From Bradyrhizobium ottawaense (GTDB lineage: Bacteria; Pseudomonadota; Alphaproteobacteria; Rhizobiales; Xanthobacteraceae): 64,000 bases of DNA. Both the position numbers and the translations under genes were made by a program. The notes under the pieces are model-generated. The model saw only the letters and a program-made list of their open reading frames with translations, was not told the origin of the DNA and did not search any database. Below are positions 43,560 to 51,546 of the stretch, in pieces. The DNA lies in the NCBI RefSeq assembly GCF_900099825.1, contig NZ_LT629693.1, positions 6,149,001 through 6,213,000 of the forward strand. The letters are read 5' to 3'. Numbering within the stretch: position 1 is the stretch's first letter; each line of letters begins with the position of its first letter.

Positions 43560-43838
43560 TCAGAGAAAATCCCGAAGCCGCGCGAGTTCAGCGACGATCT
43601 CACCCGACAAGACGGCATCCACCAACGGGGGCTGTGGTGAAGTATGAATCTCATATAGGTGTCGCATGGGAGCCGGCTTGGCCACGAGCTCCCGGATGCA
43701 CTCATCCAGCGTGCCGTCGAACAGCAAATACGGGCCGGTGCGTGCGGTGCGCCGCTGATTGTTGAGTGAAGGCCATTTCCGAAGGATGGCCGGCGCATCG
43801 AAATTGACGTGCGCGTCGGGACTCGCGGGCCTTGTCAT
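43560..43838 (-). CDS. Hypothetical protein, 92 aa
   Basis: From ATG 43838 (MTRPASPDAHVNFDAPAILR). The middle GPYLLFDGTLDECIRELVAK and MRHLYEIHTSPQPPLVDAVL suggest a small alpha/beta protein. The start overlaps the end of the fused small frame from 44006. Confidence 0.55.
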   Translation of the reverse strand: MTRPASPDAHVNFDAPAILRKWPSLNNQRRTARTGPYLLFDGTLDECIRELVAKPAPMRHLYEIHTSPQPPLVDAVLSGEIVAELARLRDFL

Positions 43839-44006
43839 GTGCGGGCCTCCAGAGTGAGGCCATGCGACCACGTTTTCCCCGGGGTGGGGAATTGCTTTTT
43901 TAACCAAATCAGCGCTCGAACCTCGGCTTTTTTGACCGCGGCTTCCCGGCTCTCCCGTCGCAGTGTGATGCCGCCCGCAGCATCCCGGGCATGGATGAAA
44001 TACGCC
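43839..44006 (-). pseudogene. Truncated copy of the 50-residue MAYFIHARD gene, fused frame
   Basis: Reads MAYFIHARDAAGGITLRRES then REAAVKKAE as at 11755, but at 43920 the repeat ends and the frame runs into foreign sequence (VRALIWLKKQFPTPGKTW). The native 20-residue C-terminus is absent. Confidence 0.6.
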
Positions 44007-44393
44007 ATTTGCCACCCCCCGAAAGATGCGAAAAGTAGGCGCCACTTCCGGTTCCGACAATAGGAACTGGGGGGCTAGGTTGGGGCCGGTGAGCGCTTGC
44101 CTCTGCTCGGCCTGTACCGCGCCGTTGACTCGCCCATCGGATTAGACCGACGGCGTGGCTATCCCCTCGGGCAAGGCGCTAAACGCACTAAAGCCAGCAC
44201 AGCGCGGCGCGGGGCTAATGTTGAGCCGCGGAGTGGCTGGTTCGCCCTTACGTAAAGAACAGTGCCAATAGGCCCGACGCCAGCAGGGCGATGCCCGCCA
44301 CCGTCACGGCAAGAAATCCGTATGAAGTAAATTCGTCGCGCATAATGACCACCTAGGACCGCAGAGGCCGGTCATCATAGGCAGCCGGCCCAG
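43920..44393. repeat. 470-bp repeat A, copy 2
   Basis: See 11821-12291. Same orientation on the + strand. Confidence 0.85.
44248..44343 (-). CDS. 31-residue membrane peptide, family copy 2
   Basis: ATG start with AGGTGG upstream: MRDEFTSYGFLAVTVAGIAL then LASGLLALFFT. Three or four substitutions from copy 1, mostly conservative, which suggests selection on the protein. Confidence 0.65.
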   Translation of the reverse strand: MRDEFTSYGFLAVTVAGIALLASGLLALFFT

Positions 44394-44470
44394 CGGACAA
44401 TTTAGCCTTGTGGCGTGTCCGGACGACTTCAACTTGGTGGTAAAATGGCTTCAGGACTGTTTCGTTCGAA
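44344..44470 (-). promoter_or_regulatory. Conserved leader of the 31-residue peptide gene, copy 2
   Basis: Contains GGCTTCAGGACTGTTTCGTT (+ strand) at about 44449-44468, and the same GGTC-rich stretch next to the start as in copies 1 and 3. Confidence 0.4.
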
Positions 44471-44571
44471 CGACAGTCCGCCCATTTGTCGGAAAAACCC
44501 GACCTTGGTTGTCTTGCCGGAGAGAGATCAACTGGATGATGCTCCCCCGTTGACCTGACAGGAGGCTCCGG

Positions 44572-45501
44572 ATGGGTTTGGGAGTACGTTTCTATCTCTT
44601 CGTGGAGGATGGTCTCCAACGTATCTCGCACCGCCTCATGGAAGGACTCGCGCACGGCAAGGACGCGATGCCGCAGTTCGCCGGCACGAAACAGAAGGTC
44701 GCCAATGTCCTCGTGGCAATGGAGGCCGGGAAGCCGGTCAAGGTTGAGAGGGCCGACGGCTCTTTCCTGACGTTCGATGAGAACGGTGAGGTGCACAAAG
44801 ACCTCATAGCCTCCGGCTTTGCTGCCATGGAGACGTACCGCGCGCTTGAACGGGCGCAGCGCAACCCAGAGCCCGGGAAGGTCGTTGATCTTTCGCCAAA
44901 GCTCAATCGCGAAAAGTGGGAGCGGGAGAACCGGTGGACGCTTTCAAAGGAAGACCTGGACCTGATTGCCGACGATATTTGGAATAGGAAGCGCGCGGGT
45001 GCGCCCAAGGTTCAGCGAGCAACTGGAATCGCCCCGAAGCCTCCGTCCATGACGTGGGAGGCGAAGGAGGCGGTCAAGGAAATCCAAAGCAAGGTTTGGA
45101 GCATAGGTGGCCAGTTAGAACGCCTTGCGGAACCATCTCTCAAGGGAGTTTCATTCGAAGCGCTTCAGATGGCGAAGGCCGATCAGAATAGCCCCCTCTG
45201 GCGCGCCGTAAGCGAAACCGCCGAGCTGCGGCGGGAGATCCTGAAGCGGCATCGCACCGGCGCGGGCATATGGCATGCGACCGTTGAAATCCTGCGCTGG
45301 GACGTGACCCACCACAGCGGCGAGTCCGTAAGCAGCTTTCACGAAAAGTGTAATTCCAAGAAAGAAGCAGAAGAGGCCGCCCGTCGAATGCTGGCAGAGA
45401 ATGCCAAGCACTTCAGCGCTGAGTTTTCAGTGGAAGCGAGCGTGGTTTGTGAGCTTGAGTGGTACGAGGCCGCCTCAGATGACCTGCAGCCGGGTAGCTA
45501 G
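44572..45501 (+). CDS. Hypothetical protein, 309 aa
   Basis: ATG 44572 with AGGAGG-like ACAGGAGG upstream. The sequence is soluble and helical: GLGVRFYLFVEDGLQRISHR, PQFAGTKQKVANVLVAMEAG, KVVDLSPKLNREKWERENRW, LDLIADDIWNRKRAGAPKVQ, and an alpha/beta end (GAGIWHATVEILRWDVTHHS). The type is familiar from rhizobial accessory regions (recalled) but has no known function. It shares leader and first 13 codons with the gene at 13201. Confidence 0.65.
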   Translation: MGLGVRFYLFVEDGLQRISHRLMEGLAHGKDAMPQFAGTKQKVANVLVAMEAGKPVKVERADGSFLTFDENGEVHKDLIASGFAAMETYRALERAQRNPEPGKVVDLSPKLNREKWERENRWTLSKEDLDLIADDIWNRKRAGAPKVQRATGIAPKPPSMTWEAKEAVKEIQSKVWSIGGQLERLAEPSLKGVSFEALQMAKADQNSPLWRAVSETAELRREILKRHRTGAGIWHATVEILRWDVTHHSGESVSSFHEKCNSKKEAEEAARRMLAENAKHFSAEFSVEASVVCELEWYEAASDDLQPGS

Positions 45502-45532
45502 GGCTTCAGCGACTAAGGAGAGGGGTACCGAC

Positions 45533-45682
45533 AAAGCCGCCAGGCGTAATATGATCGCCTGACGGCTTCGCTGGTGTGGGCCCGGACGCTTGGGGAAAAT
45601 GTCCGGTGCGTTGATCGTAGATAATTTTACCGGAGCCGCCACTAGACTCGTTTGTTAAGCTGAATGTCAAGCGCGCGGGCGG
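45533..45682. repeat. 150-bp repeat C, copy 2, with REP-like hairpin
   Basis: Hairpin stem 45535-45546 with 45556-45567, loop TAATATGAT. The repeat runs into a half-deleted terminator (GGCGGTCC) of the PEPxxWA-CTERM gene. Confidence 0.75.
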
Positions 45683-45712
45683 TCCCCGTGCAGATACTGA
45701 TCGGGCTGGTGA

Positions 45713-46419
45713 TCAGGCGGCGCTAGGTGCGGCGCTCTGGTTACGCCGGCGATACCTGATAAAGCCCACGCCAAAGAAGCCAAGGATCATCATTGCCCAG
45801 GTCGACGGCTCGGGAACGCCGGATCCAATTTGAACGAAAGATTCGATCTTCAGAGAAGTGGCCCCAAGGTCACCCCCGCTCAGGTAAAGTCGAACTTGAA
45901 GGTGTCGTTGACATTCGGGTTGTAGCCGATTGGACCACCAAAGGCCGCGAAGATGAGATTTTCGCTGTTTTGATAACCGCCGGGGGCGCCAAGTGAATGA
46001 GCGTTGTCAATAATCCCAGCCGGATCGAAGGACATCGAGAGGCCGGTGCGAAGGTCTTCGATAGTGATCAGGGCCGTGGCGCCGCTCAGTGAGTGACCGC
46101 CGGGGTTGACCGAAAAGTCGAAATTCCAGGCAGCCCGGGTTGATTTCAGCGGAGAGACACCGACAGGGGCGAAGTACACATTATTGCTCGGTGTGAGAAT
46201 GCCGGTCGGATCGACGACACCGTACAATTTCGCGCGAAAGCCGATTTCAATGCCGCCTTCGGTATCGGTGATAAAGCCACCATTGACGTTGCCCGCTCCG
46301 TAATAAACACCGGGAGCGGCCAAATTTGTGTTGTTGACGACATCTGCGCTGGCAGGCGCGATGGCAAGCGCCAACGCCGCCGCGGTGATCGATACGGCTA
46401 AGAACGACTTCAATTTCAC
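45713..46419 (-). pseudogene. PEPxxWA-CTERM protein with a frameshift before the sorting signal
   Basis: Signal peptide (FLAVSITAAALALAIAPASA) and a beta domain (GGFITDTEGGIEIGFRAKLY; GGHSLSGATALITIEDLRTG) are read to a TGA at 45880-45882 ([13 protein letters not shown]). One base inserted in ACC-TGA gives [15 protein letters not shown] and runs on in frame to [19 protein letters not shown], then [14 protein letters not shown] with a stop at 45713. The missing base removes the anchor. Its own terminator is half deleted. Confidence 0.8.
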
Positions 46420-46864
46420 GGAAACTCCCCACGTTGATCGAGCGACCTGCTCTTTTTTGTTCTAGTCAAGGTAGTTGCTACCGAAACATTCAACCTTTCA
46501 CAATGAAAATGTACCCACCGGCGATTTCACCCACACCTAAACCACCGTCTTTTGCTGCGCAGGTGCGGAGGGCTTCACGCCTTGACCAAGCAGAACGAGC
46601 GTGGGTGATGTCCACTCTCGCGCGCGAAAGCCGCCCTGAGGGGCAATCGTTGACGGCCGCGGTCGCGCGGGTTCGGGCTGACGGCGCGGGAAGGCGGCAC
46701 TGCGGGTCGTTCCAAATGATGTCCGGCCGACACCGTGAATCTGGAAAAAAGTCGGGAACAGAATGAGAATTAATGAGCGTCCCCACTTAACTTGGAATGG
46801 ACCAAACGGGCACTATCGTGATCGGGCGGCGACGTCCTCACAGATTGCACTAAAGGCAAGGCGT
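46420..46864. other. 445 bases, no firm gene
   Basis: Frames on both strands (+ 46503 start MKMYPPAISPTPKPP; - 46786) are Pro/Arg-rich and overlap each other; neither shows a domain. The left part would hold the promoter of the PEPxxWA-CTERM gene. Confidence 0.4.
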
Positions 46865-47135
46865 ATGGACCAAATCGGGCCGGGTGCAGACCGGCGCACC
46901 ATCAAGGCACAGCAGCGCGCGAAGTTGACGACCGAGCCCTACGACGCGGGCTATCTCGCGCACAAGCACAGCATCAGTCTGGAGCAGGCGCGGGAGCTCA
47001 TTCGCGGATCGGCAAAGATCGCGAAAAGCTCAACACTGCTGGAGCGAAGTTGTTCTGGAAATCGAAGAGGCCGCCAACTAAGGCGCCCTTACTCGTCCCA
47101 AATACGCTCACCGCAATCGCATTCGAACGCCCGAA
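46865..47135 (+). pseudogene. DUF3606-like protein, frameshifted
   Basis: From ATG 46865: GPGADRRTIKAQQRAKLTTE then PYDAGYLAHKHSISLEQARE follows the DUF3606 pattern (basic start, Y-E-V-x-Y-(F/L)-A-KKH-xx-S-xx-QAxxLI). At about 47003 one base is missing; the next frame gives RIGKDREKLNTAGAKLF, the normal end of the family. DUF3606 proteins are small and of unknown function. Confidence 0.5.
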
Positions 47136-47259
47136 TGACTGCTTGCCTGTCCGGGAAGTGCACGACTCTGATTAGCTTCAGCGTTGCGCCGCAAGCGCGG
47201 CATTCCCGGCTTGAATTGCCTGCAGTCTCTCCAATTTTCTCAGCTCTGAATATCTCCAT
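47089..47259 (-). CDS. 56-residue zinc-ribbon protein
   Basis: MEIFRAEKIGETAGNSSREC-R-A-C then KLIRVVHFPDRQAVIRAFEC-D-C: two CxxC/CxC pairs, ending GERIWDE. Convergent with the DUF3606-like frame, overlapping its 3' end. Confidence 0.6.
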   Translation of the reverse strand: MEIFRAEKIGETAGNSSRECRACGATLKLIRVVHFPDRQAVIRAFECDCGERIWDE

Positions 47260-47307
47260 CGGTCATCCCCCAGTGCCCATTCCTGAGTTTCGGGGAAAAG
47301 TGGTAAT

Positions 47308-47822
47308 TGTCAAATTAGGCCACTGCCAAAATCAAAATAAATCACAGAGGGTCGAACTAGGCCAGTACCCGGCCGTTGCCGTGGTGGGGGGCACCACGCA
47401 TTAGAAGGGGGGGCTAGGTGTATTTTGGGGCAAAAAAACCAGGCCGTTCCCTATTCCAGCGACCGGAGCCCCAAGATGCGGTGTCTATCTGCCTGATCTT
47501 CTTGTCTAGGGCGTCCGTCTCGGGGCCAGGTTTCAGCGTGGCAATCTGGGCTCCCAGCCTGGCTTTCTCGGGCGCTATATTCTCTTCAAAGGTGTGAGAA
47601 GCGGATCGGCGACGCTGCTTGACACGCCTCCTGCTACGGGTCCTGACCGTCGGGTTTGCAGGCCGGTGATAATTTGCCGAAGGGCCTTCTTCGGTTCCGA
47701 AGTGAACAGTTCAAAGTAGGCCACTGTGGAGACGAGGCCACCGCGGGTCGAAACAGGCCAGTCCCGCTTCCTCCGGTATTAGCCGAATAGGTCACTCGCT
47801 GAATCAAATTAGGTCACTGAAA
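47308..47822. repeat. Six direct repeats like IS21-family terminal sites, no transposase
   Basis: The pattern TC(A/G)AA(A/C)TAGGCCA(C/G)T occurs near 47309, 47353, 47709, 47752, 47777 (as CGAATAGGTCACT) and 47804 (TCAAATTAGGTCACTG), all in the same direction. Such sets of 20-bp sites mark IS21-family ends of a different type from the element at 23851. Confidence 0.55.
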
Positions 47823-47829
47823 AGGGCAG

Positions 47830-47866
47830 CGCCGCTCAAGCGGAATATGTTCGCTTGGGCGGCGCG
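47830..47866. repeat. REP-like hairpin, third copy
   Basis: A 14-bp stem (one G-T pair) around GAATATGTT, the same loop as at 7564-7572 but with a different stem sequence. Confidence 0.65.
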
Positions 47867-48226
47867 GGTCAGTCACCGAGAACCCTGAAATACCCTCAGC
47901 CAGACTGGATGAGCCATACGATCTTTTGGAAGTCATCCCCCAAATGGGGTACGATTTATCGGTACCGGCTCCAGATTCCCTCCTGAGGATAGGGCCGTTT
48001 CTTTGCCACTCGCAGATTCAAAACAGTTACTCGATGGAACCCGCTGGCGAGCAGCAAATTGAGCTAGTGTGCGTTGGTTGATAGCTCCGCAACACCTGCC
48101 GCCCACGCTTCCTTCCTGAAGCTTGGACCGTTTTCTTGCGGTTCCTGCAGTCGCGCGAGGGCCGCCGATCGCGCCGATCGTCGGACTGGCGGGCGCTTAC
48201 GTCGATTGAACGACGTCCCCGTTCAG

Positions 48227-48523
48227 CTATGCCATCAATTCGAACACCGTTGATTGGACGGGTCGACCCTGAAGCTCCGAGCACTGCTTGCACCGCAAAT
48301 ATCGCTCCAGTTCATGGATCGGCGTGGTCTTCGGCCGGCGAATGATGTCCAGCGCCACAGTCTGATGAGTGCCGCAGCCGAGGCATCGCACCTCGAGATA
48401 GCCGTAGCAGCGCCGTAGCGCTGGCACGCCACGACTTAATCGCGACCGATGGGGCCGGCGGAACAGGAGGCGCGGCAGTATTCGGATCGGCATCGCGTAA
48501 TCGAAGTGTGGTCTGACGACCAT
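48227..48523 (-). pseudogene. Zinc-ribbon protein, paralogue of 10705 with altered N-terminus
   Basis: The last 57 residues (GYLEVRCLGCGTHQTVALDI, TTPIHELERYLRCKQCSELQ) match the protein at 10705. The part before is basic and unlike it, consistent with a frameshift or joint near 48420. It could still be translated from the ATG at 48523. Confidence 0.5.
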
Positions 48524-48572
48524 CGGTACGAGGCGCGGGTCGCGCGGAAAGGTCGAACTGAAAGGCCGGCTA

Positions 48573-48815
48573 TCATTCTTCGCCTTCCGAATAATTGGAA
48601 TTGGTTCGCAGTTCGAACGTCCCCAGTCTAAATTCTTCGGCTTCGGTCTGTCCGTTCAGGTTCGTACCGACCAGGGTGAAAGCTGCGTTTGGGTATCTCT
48701 CCCAAATATAGAGATCGTCAGCCGCAATCGTCAGCAAGCCGAACTTGAACATGTAGCGGCCAGGTTCTGTAACGCGCCCAACTTGAGCCCAGGCGAGCTT
48801 ATTGATGTCTGCCAT
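48573..48815 (-). CDS. Hypothetical protein, 80 aa
   Basis: MADINKLAWAQVGRVTEPGR then YMFKFGLLTIAADDLYIWER and FTLVGTNLNGQTEAEEFRLG: a small beta-rich protein with regular strands. No family recognised. Confidence 0.6.
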   Translation of the reverse strand: MADINKLAWAQVGRVTEPGRYMFKFGLLTIAADDLYIWERYPNAAFTLVGTNLNGQTEAEEFRLGTFELRTNSNYSEGEE

Positions 48816-49025
48816 TCAACCTTTGCTTTCGTGAAGCGCGTCTCAACGGGCGGGGAATTGTTTGGTTCCCTGACCAGATTCGTGGGAGGCGTTGGTAGCC
48901 TAGTGCGCGTCGTGGCTGTGGGAGGACCAGCGGCGTGCTGCACGAATATTGAAGAAGTCCGACTAGCGGGGGATTGACTCCCGGCTCACTGCGGGGCCGT
49001 AATTGGGTCAGTGCCGGTTGAATAA

Positions 49026-49163
49026 ATGGGCGCGCGTATGGGCCCACGCTTCGTGTTTTCGGTTATGTCGATCGCCTTTGGCGTCGCCGTGATTTTCGCG
49101 ACGATCACCACCGTCAGACACTTGTCGCACCGTGCGGATGCGACCATCGTCAGAAATGGCTAG
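49026..49163 (+). CDS. 45-residue membrane peptide
   Basis: MGARMGPRFVFSVMSIAFGV then AVIFATITTVRHLSHRADA: one span, basic on both sides. It precedes the 60-aa gene by six bases, so the pair is probably an operon. Confidence 0.5.
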   Translation: MGARMGPRFVFSVMSIAFGVAVIFATITTVRHLSHRADATIVRNG

Positions 49164-49169
49164 TCGATC

Positions 49170-49352
49170 ATGGAAGACATATTCCCCCAATTCGGACCCG
49201 AGAAGAATACAAGCGGCCGCTGGTTCGTGGCGGTAAAAACCGGAAAGGGTCCGGATTCTCATATCGGCGACTTCGGCACGGAAGCAGAGGCGAAGGATTG
49301 GATTTCGACCAAAGCGAAGTACTGGCCTCGCGCCCCTAAATCGGCGCCCTGA
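49170..49352 (+). CDS. 60-residue hypothetical protein
   Basis: MEDIFPQFGPEKNTSGRWFV then AVKTGKGPDSHIGDFGTEAE and AKDWISTKAKYWPRAP. The pattern (strand, strand, DFxTEAEAxxWI helix) is that of small DUF-type proteins common in rhizobia. Confidence 0.6.
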   Translation: MEDIFPQFGPEKNTSGRWFVAVKTGKGPDSHIGDFGTEAEAKDWISTKAKYWPRAPKSAP

Positions 49353-49435
49353 TTGTCATCACTTGAGCTGGTTAAGGAATCTTTAGGAATCAGGATTATG
49401 GATTAAGCCCGCTGACAATCGAGCGGGGCGAAACC

Positions 49436-49687
49436 ATGACTGACATGGATATTCTAAGTCGCAAAATAAGTGACTTAAAGGATTGGCAAACACAAGCATG
49501 GCGTCGGATTGCAGATCCGGCGGTCACTACTTTTGAACGCCGCGAGGTTCGAAATCATCTTAAAGATAGTGACGCGGAGCTGCGGCGCTGCTTGGGCATG
49601 ATGTCCGATCGCTTCCGTTTCAATGTTCGGCCTGAAAAAAGTGTAGGCAATTCCCTGGCAAATATTAAATTCAAAATTCTCGCCTGA
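49436..49687 (+). CDS. 83-residue helical protein
   Basis: MTDMDILSRKISDLKDWQTQ then AWRRIADPAVTTFERREVRN and DSDAELRRCLGMMSDRFRF. Two helices with a polar end; lower GC than its neighbours near the end. No family recognised. Confidence 0.6.
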   Translation: MTDMDILSRKISDLKDWQTQAWRRIADPAVTTFERREVRNHLKDSDAELRRCLGMMSDRFRFNVRPEKSVGNSLANIKFKILA

Positions 49688-50064
49688 GACGAGTGTGACG
49701 TCAGCCGAGGCAAGCGGCTACCGGGAGTTGGAAGGCGAATTGATGCCCGAGGCGCGACTCTCCAAAAAGCGGCTCAACGCATTGCGGTCGTGAACGCGAG
49801 AGGCGCCGCTTCAGGCACGTGCAATAGCATTCACTCTTGGAGTGATGGGGCGCGGCGCTAGCGAGCGCAAACAACTCCACGGCAGCTAAGAAAAGGCCGA
49901 CGGGCGCGACGCCGTCGGCTCCTTCCTTGCGACTGCCGGCCCCGGCGTCCGGTTCCGTCGCAATTCCGAGACGAAGGGTGCACCCGGATGGTTAATCAAA
50001 GATTAACGCGGCTTAAAGCTGGTTCGGGTGCCTGCATGAGCCGAGCAAATATTCGCGAGATTTG
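49688..50064. other. 377 bases with one terminator
   Basis: No convincing gene. The inverted repeat GCCGACGG/CCGTCGGC at 49892-49914 followed by TCCTTCCTT is a terminator on the + strand that would close transcription from the genes ending at 49687. Confidence 0.45.
49892..49920 (+). terminator. Probable intrinsic terminator
   Basis: GCCGACGG-(7-base loop)-CCGTCGGC then TCCTTCCTT. Confidence 0.55.
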
Positions 50065-50232
50065 GTGCCCATCAGCCTCATGAAAGCGTGGTTTGGCGCC
50101 TACCGCAAGTTATCAATGCCTTGGAACGGGACTGGCCGCAAGGCACAGGCCGTCGTTGGTGGTGATAAGCTGCGCGCCGCTCAAGCTGCTACGCGGGATC
50201 TTGGTGTACCCTCAAAATTACCAACTCGTTAG
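50065..50232 (+). CDS. Possible 55-residue protein
   Basis: GTG 50065 (or ATG 50080): MPISLMKAWFGAYRKLSMPW then NGTGRKAQAVVGGDKLRAAQ. Basic; no other support. Confidence 0.35.
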   Translation: MPISLMKAWFGAYRKLSMPWNGTGRKAQAVVGGDKLRAAQAATRDLGVPSKLPTR

Positions 50233-50365
50233 GCTTAAACGGGTCGTCCCGATATAGATTTAAGCAGCGGTTCACATACTCAGGGCAGCGTTCGTGATGC
50301 CAAGAAAGCCGACGGGCCCCGTCTCACTTTTGCTTTGCATCGGACGGTCGTCATAGGTGCCTTCA

Positions 50366-50623
50366 ATGACAGTAGTTGAAGTAAAAGAGATCCGAAAAAC
50401 CAAGCGGCAGCGTGTGCTCGTAATGGCACTAATAAGATTTGGCGATATGTCGATAAGCTGTACGCTTCGCAACATATCGGAAGAGGGCGCGGCGCTTGAT
50501 GTCAGCACGCAGGTTGGCATTCCAGATTGCTTTACGCTGATAGCTGCCTCGCAGAAGAGGAAGGTGTATTCATGCAAGGTGGTTTGGCGCGATAAACGCC
50601 ACATCGGCGTGGCGTTCCATTAG
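50366..50623 (+). CDS. PilZ-domain protein, 85 aa
   Basis: From ATG 50366 (GTG 50357 possible). KTKRQRVLVMALIRFGDMSI then CTLRNISEEGAALDVSTQVG, FTLIAASQKRKVYSCKVVW and KRHIGVAFH give the PilZ order, with N-I-S-x-x-G-A as the D/NxSxxG motif and an R-rich start in place of RxxxR. A single-domain c-di-GMP receptor candidate, eleven bases before a second PilZ gene. Confidence 0.75.
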   Translation: MTVVEVKEIRKTKRQRVLVMALIRFGDMSISCTLRNISEEGAALDVSTQVGIPDCFTLIAASQKRKVYSCKVVWRDKRHIGVAFH

Positions 50624-50634
50624 CAGGACAGCCG

Positions 50635-50931
50635 ATGGAAGAGCGACGAAAGCACGTACGCACAAAGATCGAGGAAACGGCATATATTTCCGTTTCCGGA
50701 TCGAGCATTTGCTGTCAGGTGAGCGATATTTCCCGACAGGGTGCCGCCATCGACGTTCCCGACGTGGCCTATATCCCAGAGCACTTCGACCTGATGTTCA
50801 AGAGCGATCGCATAGTCCGGAACTGTAGGATCGTATGGATCATGAAAAATCGGATCGGCGTCGTATTCAAGGATGACGCCGGCTATCTTAAATCGTTCGC
50901 GACCAGCACCACATCCGCTCCTTCACAGTAG
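50635..50931 (+). CDS. PilZ-domain protein, 98 aa
   Basis: EERRKHVRTKIEETAYISVS has the RxxxR motif (R-K-H-V-R), followed by CQVSDISRQGAAIDVPDVAY, the DxSxxG motif, and CRIVWIMKNRIGVVFKDDAG. This is a canonical single-domain PilZ. Likely co-transcribed with the gene before it; the two could form a pair with different affinity for c-di-GMP. Confidence 0.85.
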   Translation: MEERRKHVRTKIEETAYISVSGSSICCQVSDISRQGAAIDVPDVAYIPEHFDLMFKSDRIVRNCRIVWIMKNRIGVVFKDDAGYLKSFATSTTSAPSQ

Positions 50932-51152
50932 GCCTGATCATACTTCGCGCTCGCGGCGGCTTCTATCTCATCGCGATAGAAATTGTAAAGTAGCCGCTGG
51001 TCAGCGTTGTTCCGACCGTCACGCTCAGCGCGCTTCTTCACCCAGTAAGTTGCAATATGCACCGTAACGTATTTCGTACCGTCTTCCATCGGAAATCGAA
51101 TGTAGTGGGAGTTCGCGACGGGTACGGTCAGGCTCGTTGGCATCAACGGCAA
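50883..51152 (-). CDS. DUF1488-like protein, 89 aa
   Basis: HYIRFPMEDGTKYVTVHIAT then a helix (RLLYNFYRDEIEAAASAKYD) and a final strand (ADVVLVANDLR) follow the DUF1488-type plan. Its 3' end overlaps the end of the PilZ gene; its start overlaps the stop of the 60-aa gene upstream by ten bases. Confidence 0.6.
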   Translation of the reverse strand: MPLMPTSLTVPVANSHYIRFPMEDGTKYVTVHIATYWVKKRAERDGRNNADQRLLYNFYRDEIEAAASAKYDQAYCEGADVVLVANDLR

Positions 51153-51325
51153 TCGACGGCCCCTGAAGCTGCGGCTTCCGAGCGCTTGCTCAACGATGCG
51201 CTCGCGGAATATTCATTGATCAACGATTGTAGCATGCGTAACGCGCCGGGGTTCGTTGTGTGCCGAGCCAGGCTGCGGCACGTCTCGATCTTATCCAAAA
51301 GGGCGCGAGCGTTCTGAGTTGCCAT
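51143..51325 (-). CDS. 60-residue helical protein
   Basis: MATQNARALLDKIETCRSLA then RHTTNPGALRMLQSLINEYS. A helical protein of the recurrent rhizobial small type; overlaps the DUF1488-like gene. Confidence 0.55.
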   Translation of the reverse strand: MATQNARALLDKIETCRSLARHTTNPGALRMLQSLINEYSASASLSKRSEAAASGAVDCR

Positions 51326-51450
51326 GCTTCAAAGTCGGTCAAACCCCTGAACGAAATGGTAACGACGCCTCCCAGGCGCGAAGATGGTTAAGTGAGTTTT
51401 AATTCAATTGCGCTGCGGCCAGACGGCAAGGTGTTAGCGCCGGGTCGTCC

Positions 51451-51546
51451 TCACGTAAACATCAGGGCCAATAGCCTCGACGCGAACAGGGCGATCGCTA
51501 CGACCGTTACGGCAAGAATCCGCATGAAGCAAATTTCGTCGCGCAT
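51451..51546 (-). CDS. 31-residue membrane peptide, family copy 3
   Basis: MRDEICFMRILAVTVVAIAL then FASRLLALMFT: more diverged than copies 1 and 2, but of identical length with the same head, span and AGGTG ribosome site. The Arg inside the span (FASRLL) is unusual. Confidence 0.6.
   Translation of the reverse strand: MRDEICFMRILAVTVVAIALFASRLLALMFT

Larger units (their letters stand above)
47260..48226. other. 970 bases with IS21-type end repeats and a degenerate gene piece
   Basis: No intact gene. On the - strand about 47440-47600 reads EKARLGAQIATLKPGPETDA then LDKKIRQIDTASWG, a piece of a coiled-coil protein. The rest is repeats and hairpin, described separately. Confidence 0.5.

Noticed and set aside
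44353..44796. - strand frame across the peptide leader
   Set aside because: Reads through the conserved leader and antisense to the gene at 44572; composition is unpatterned.
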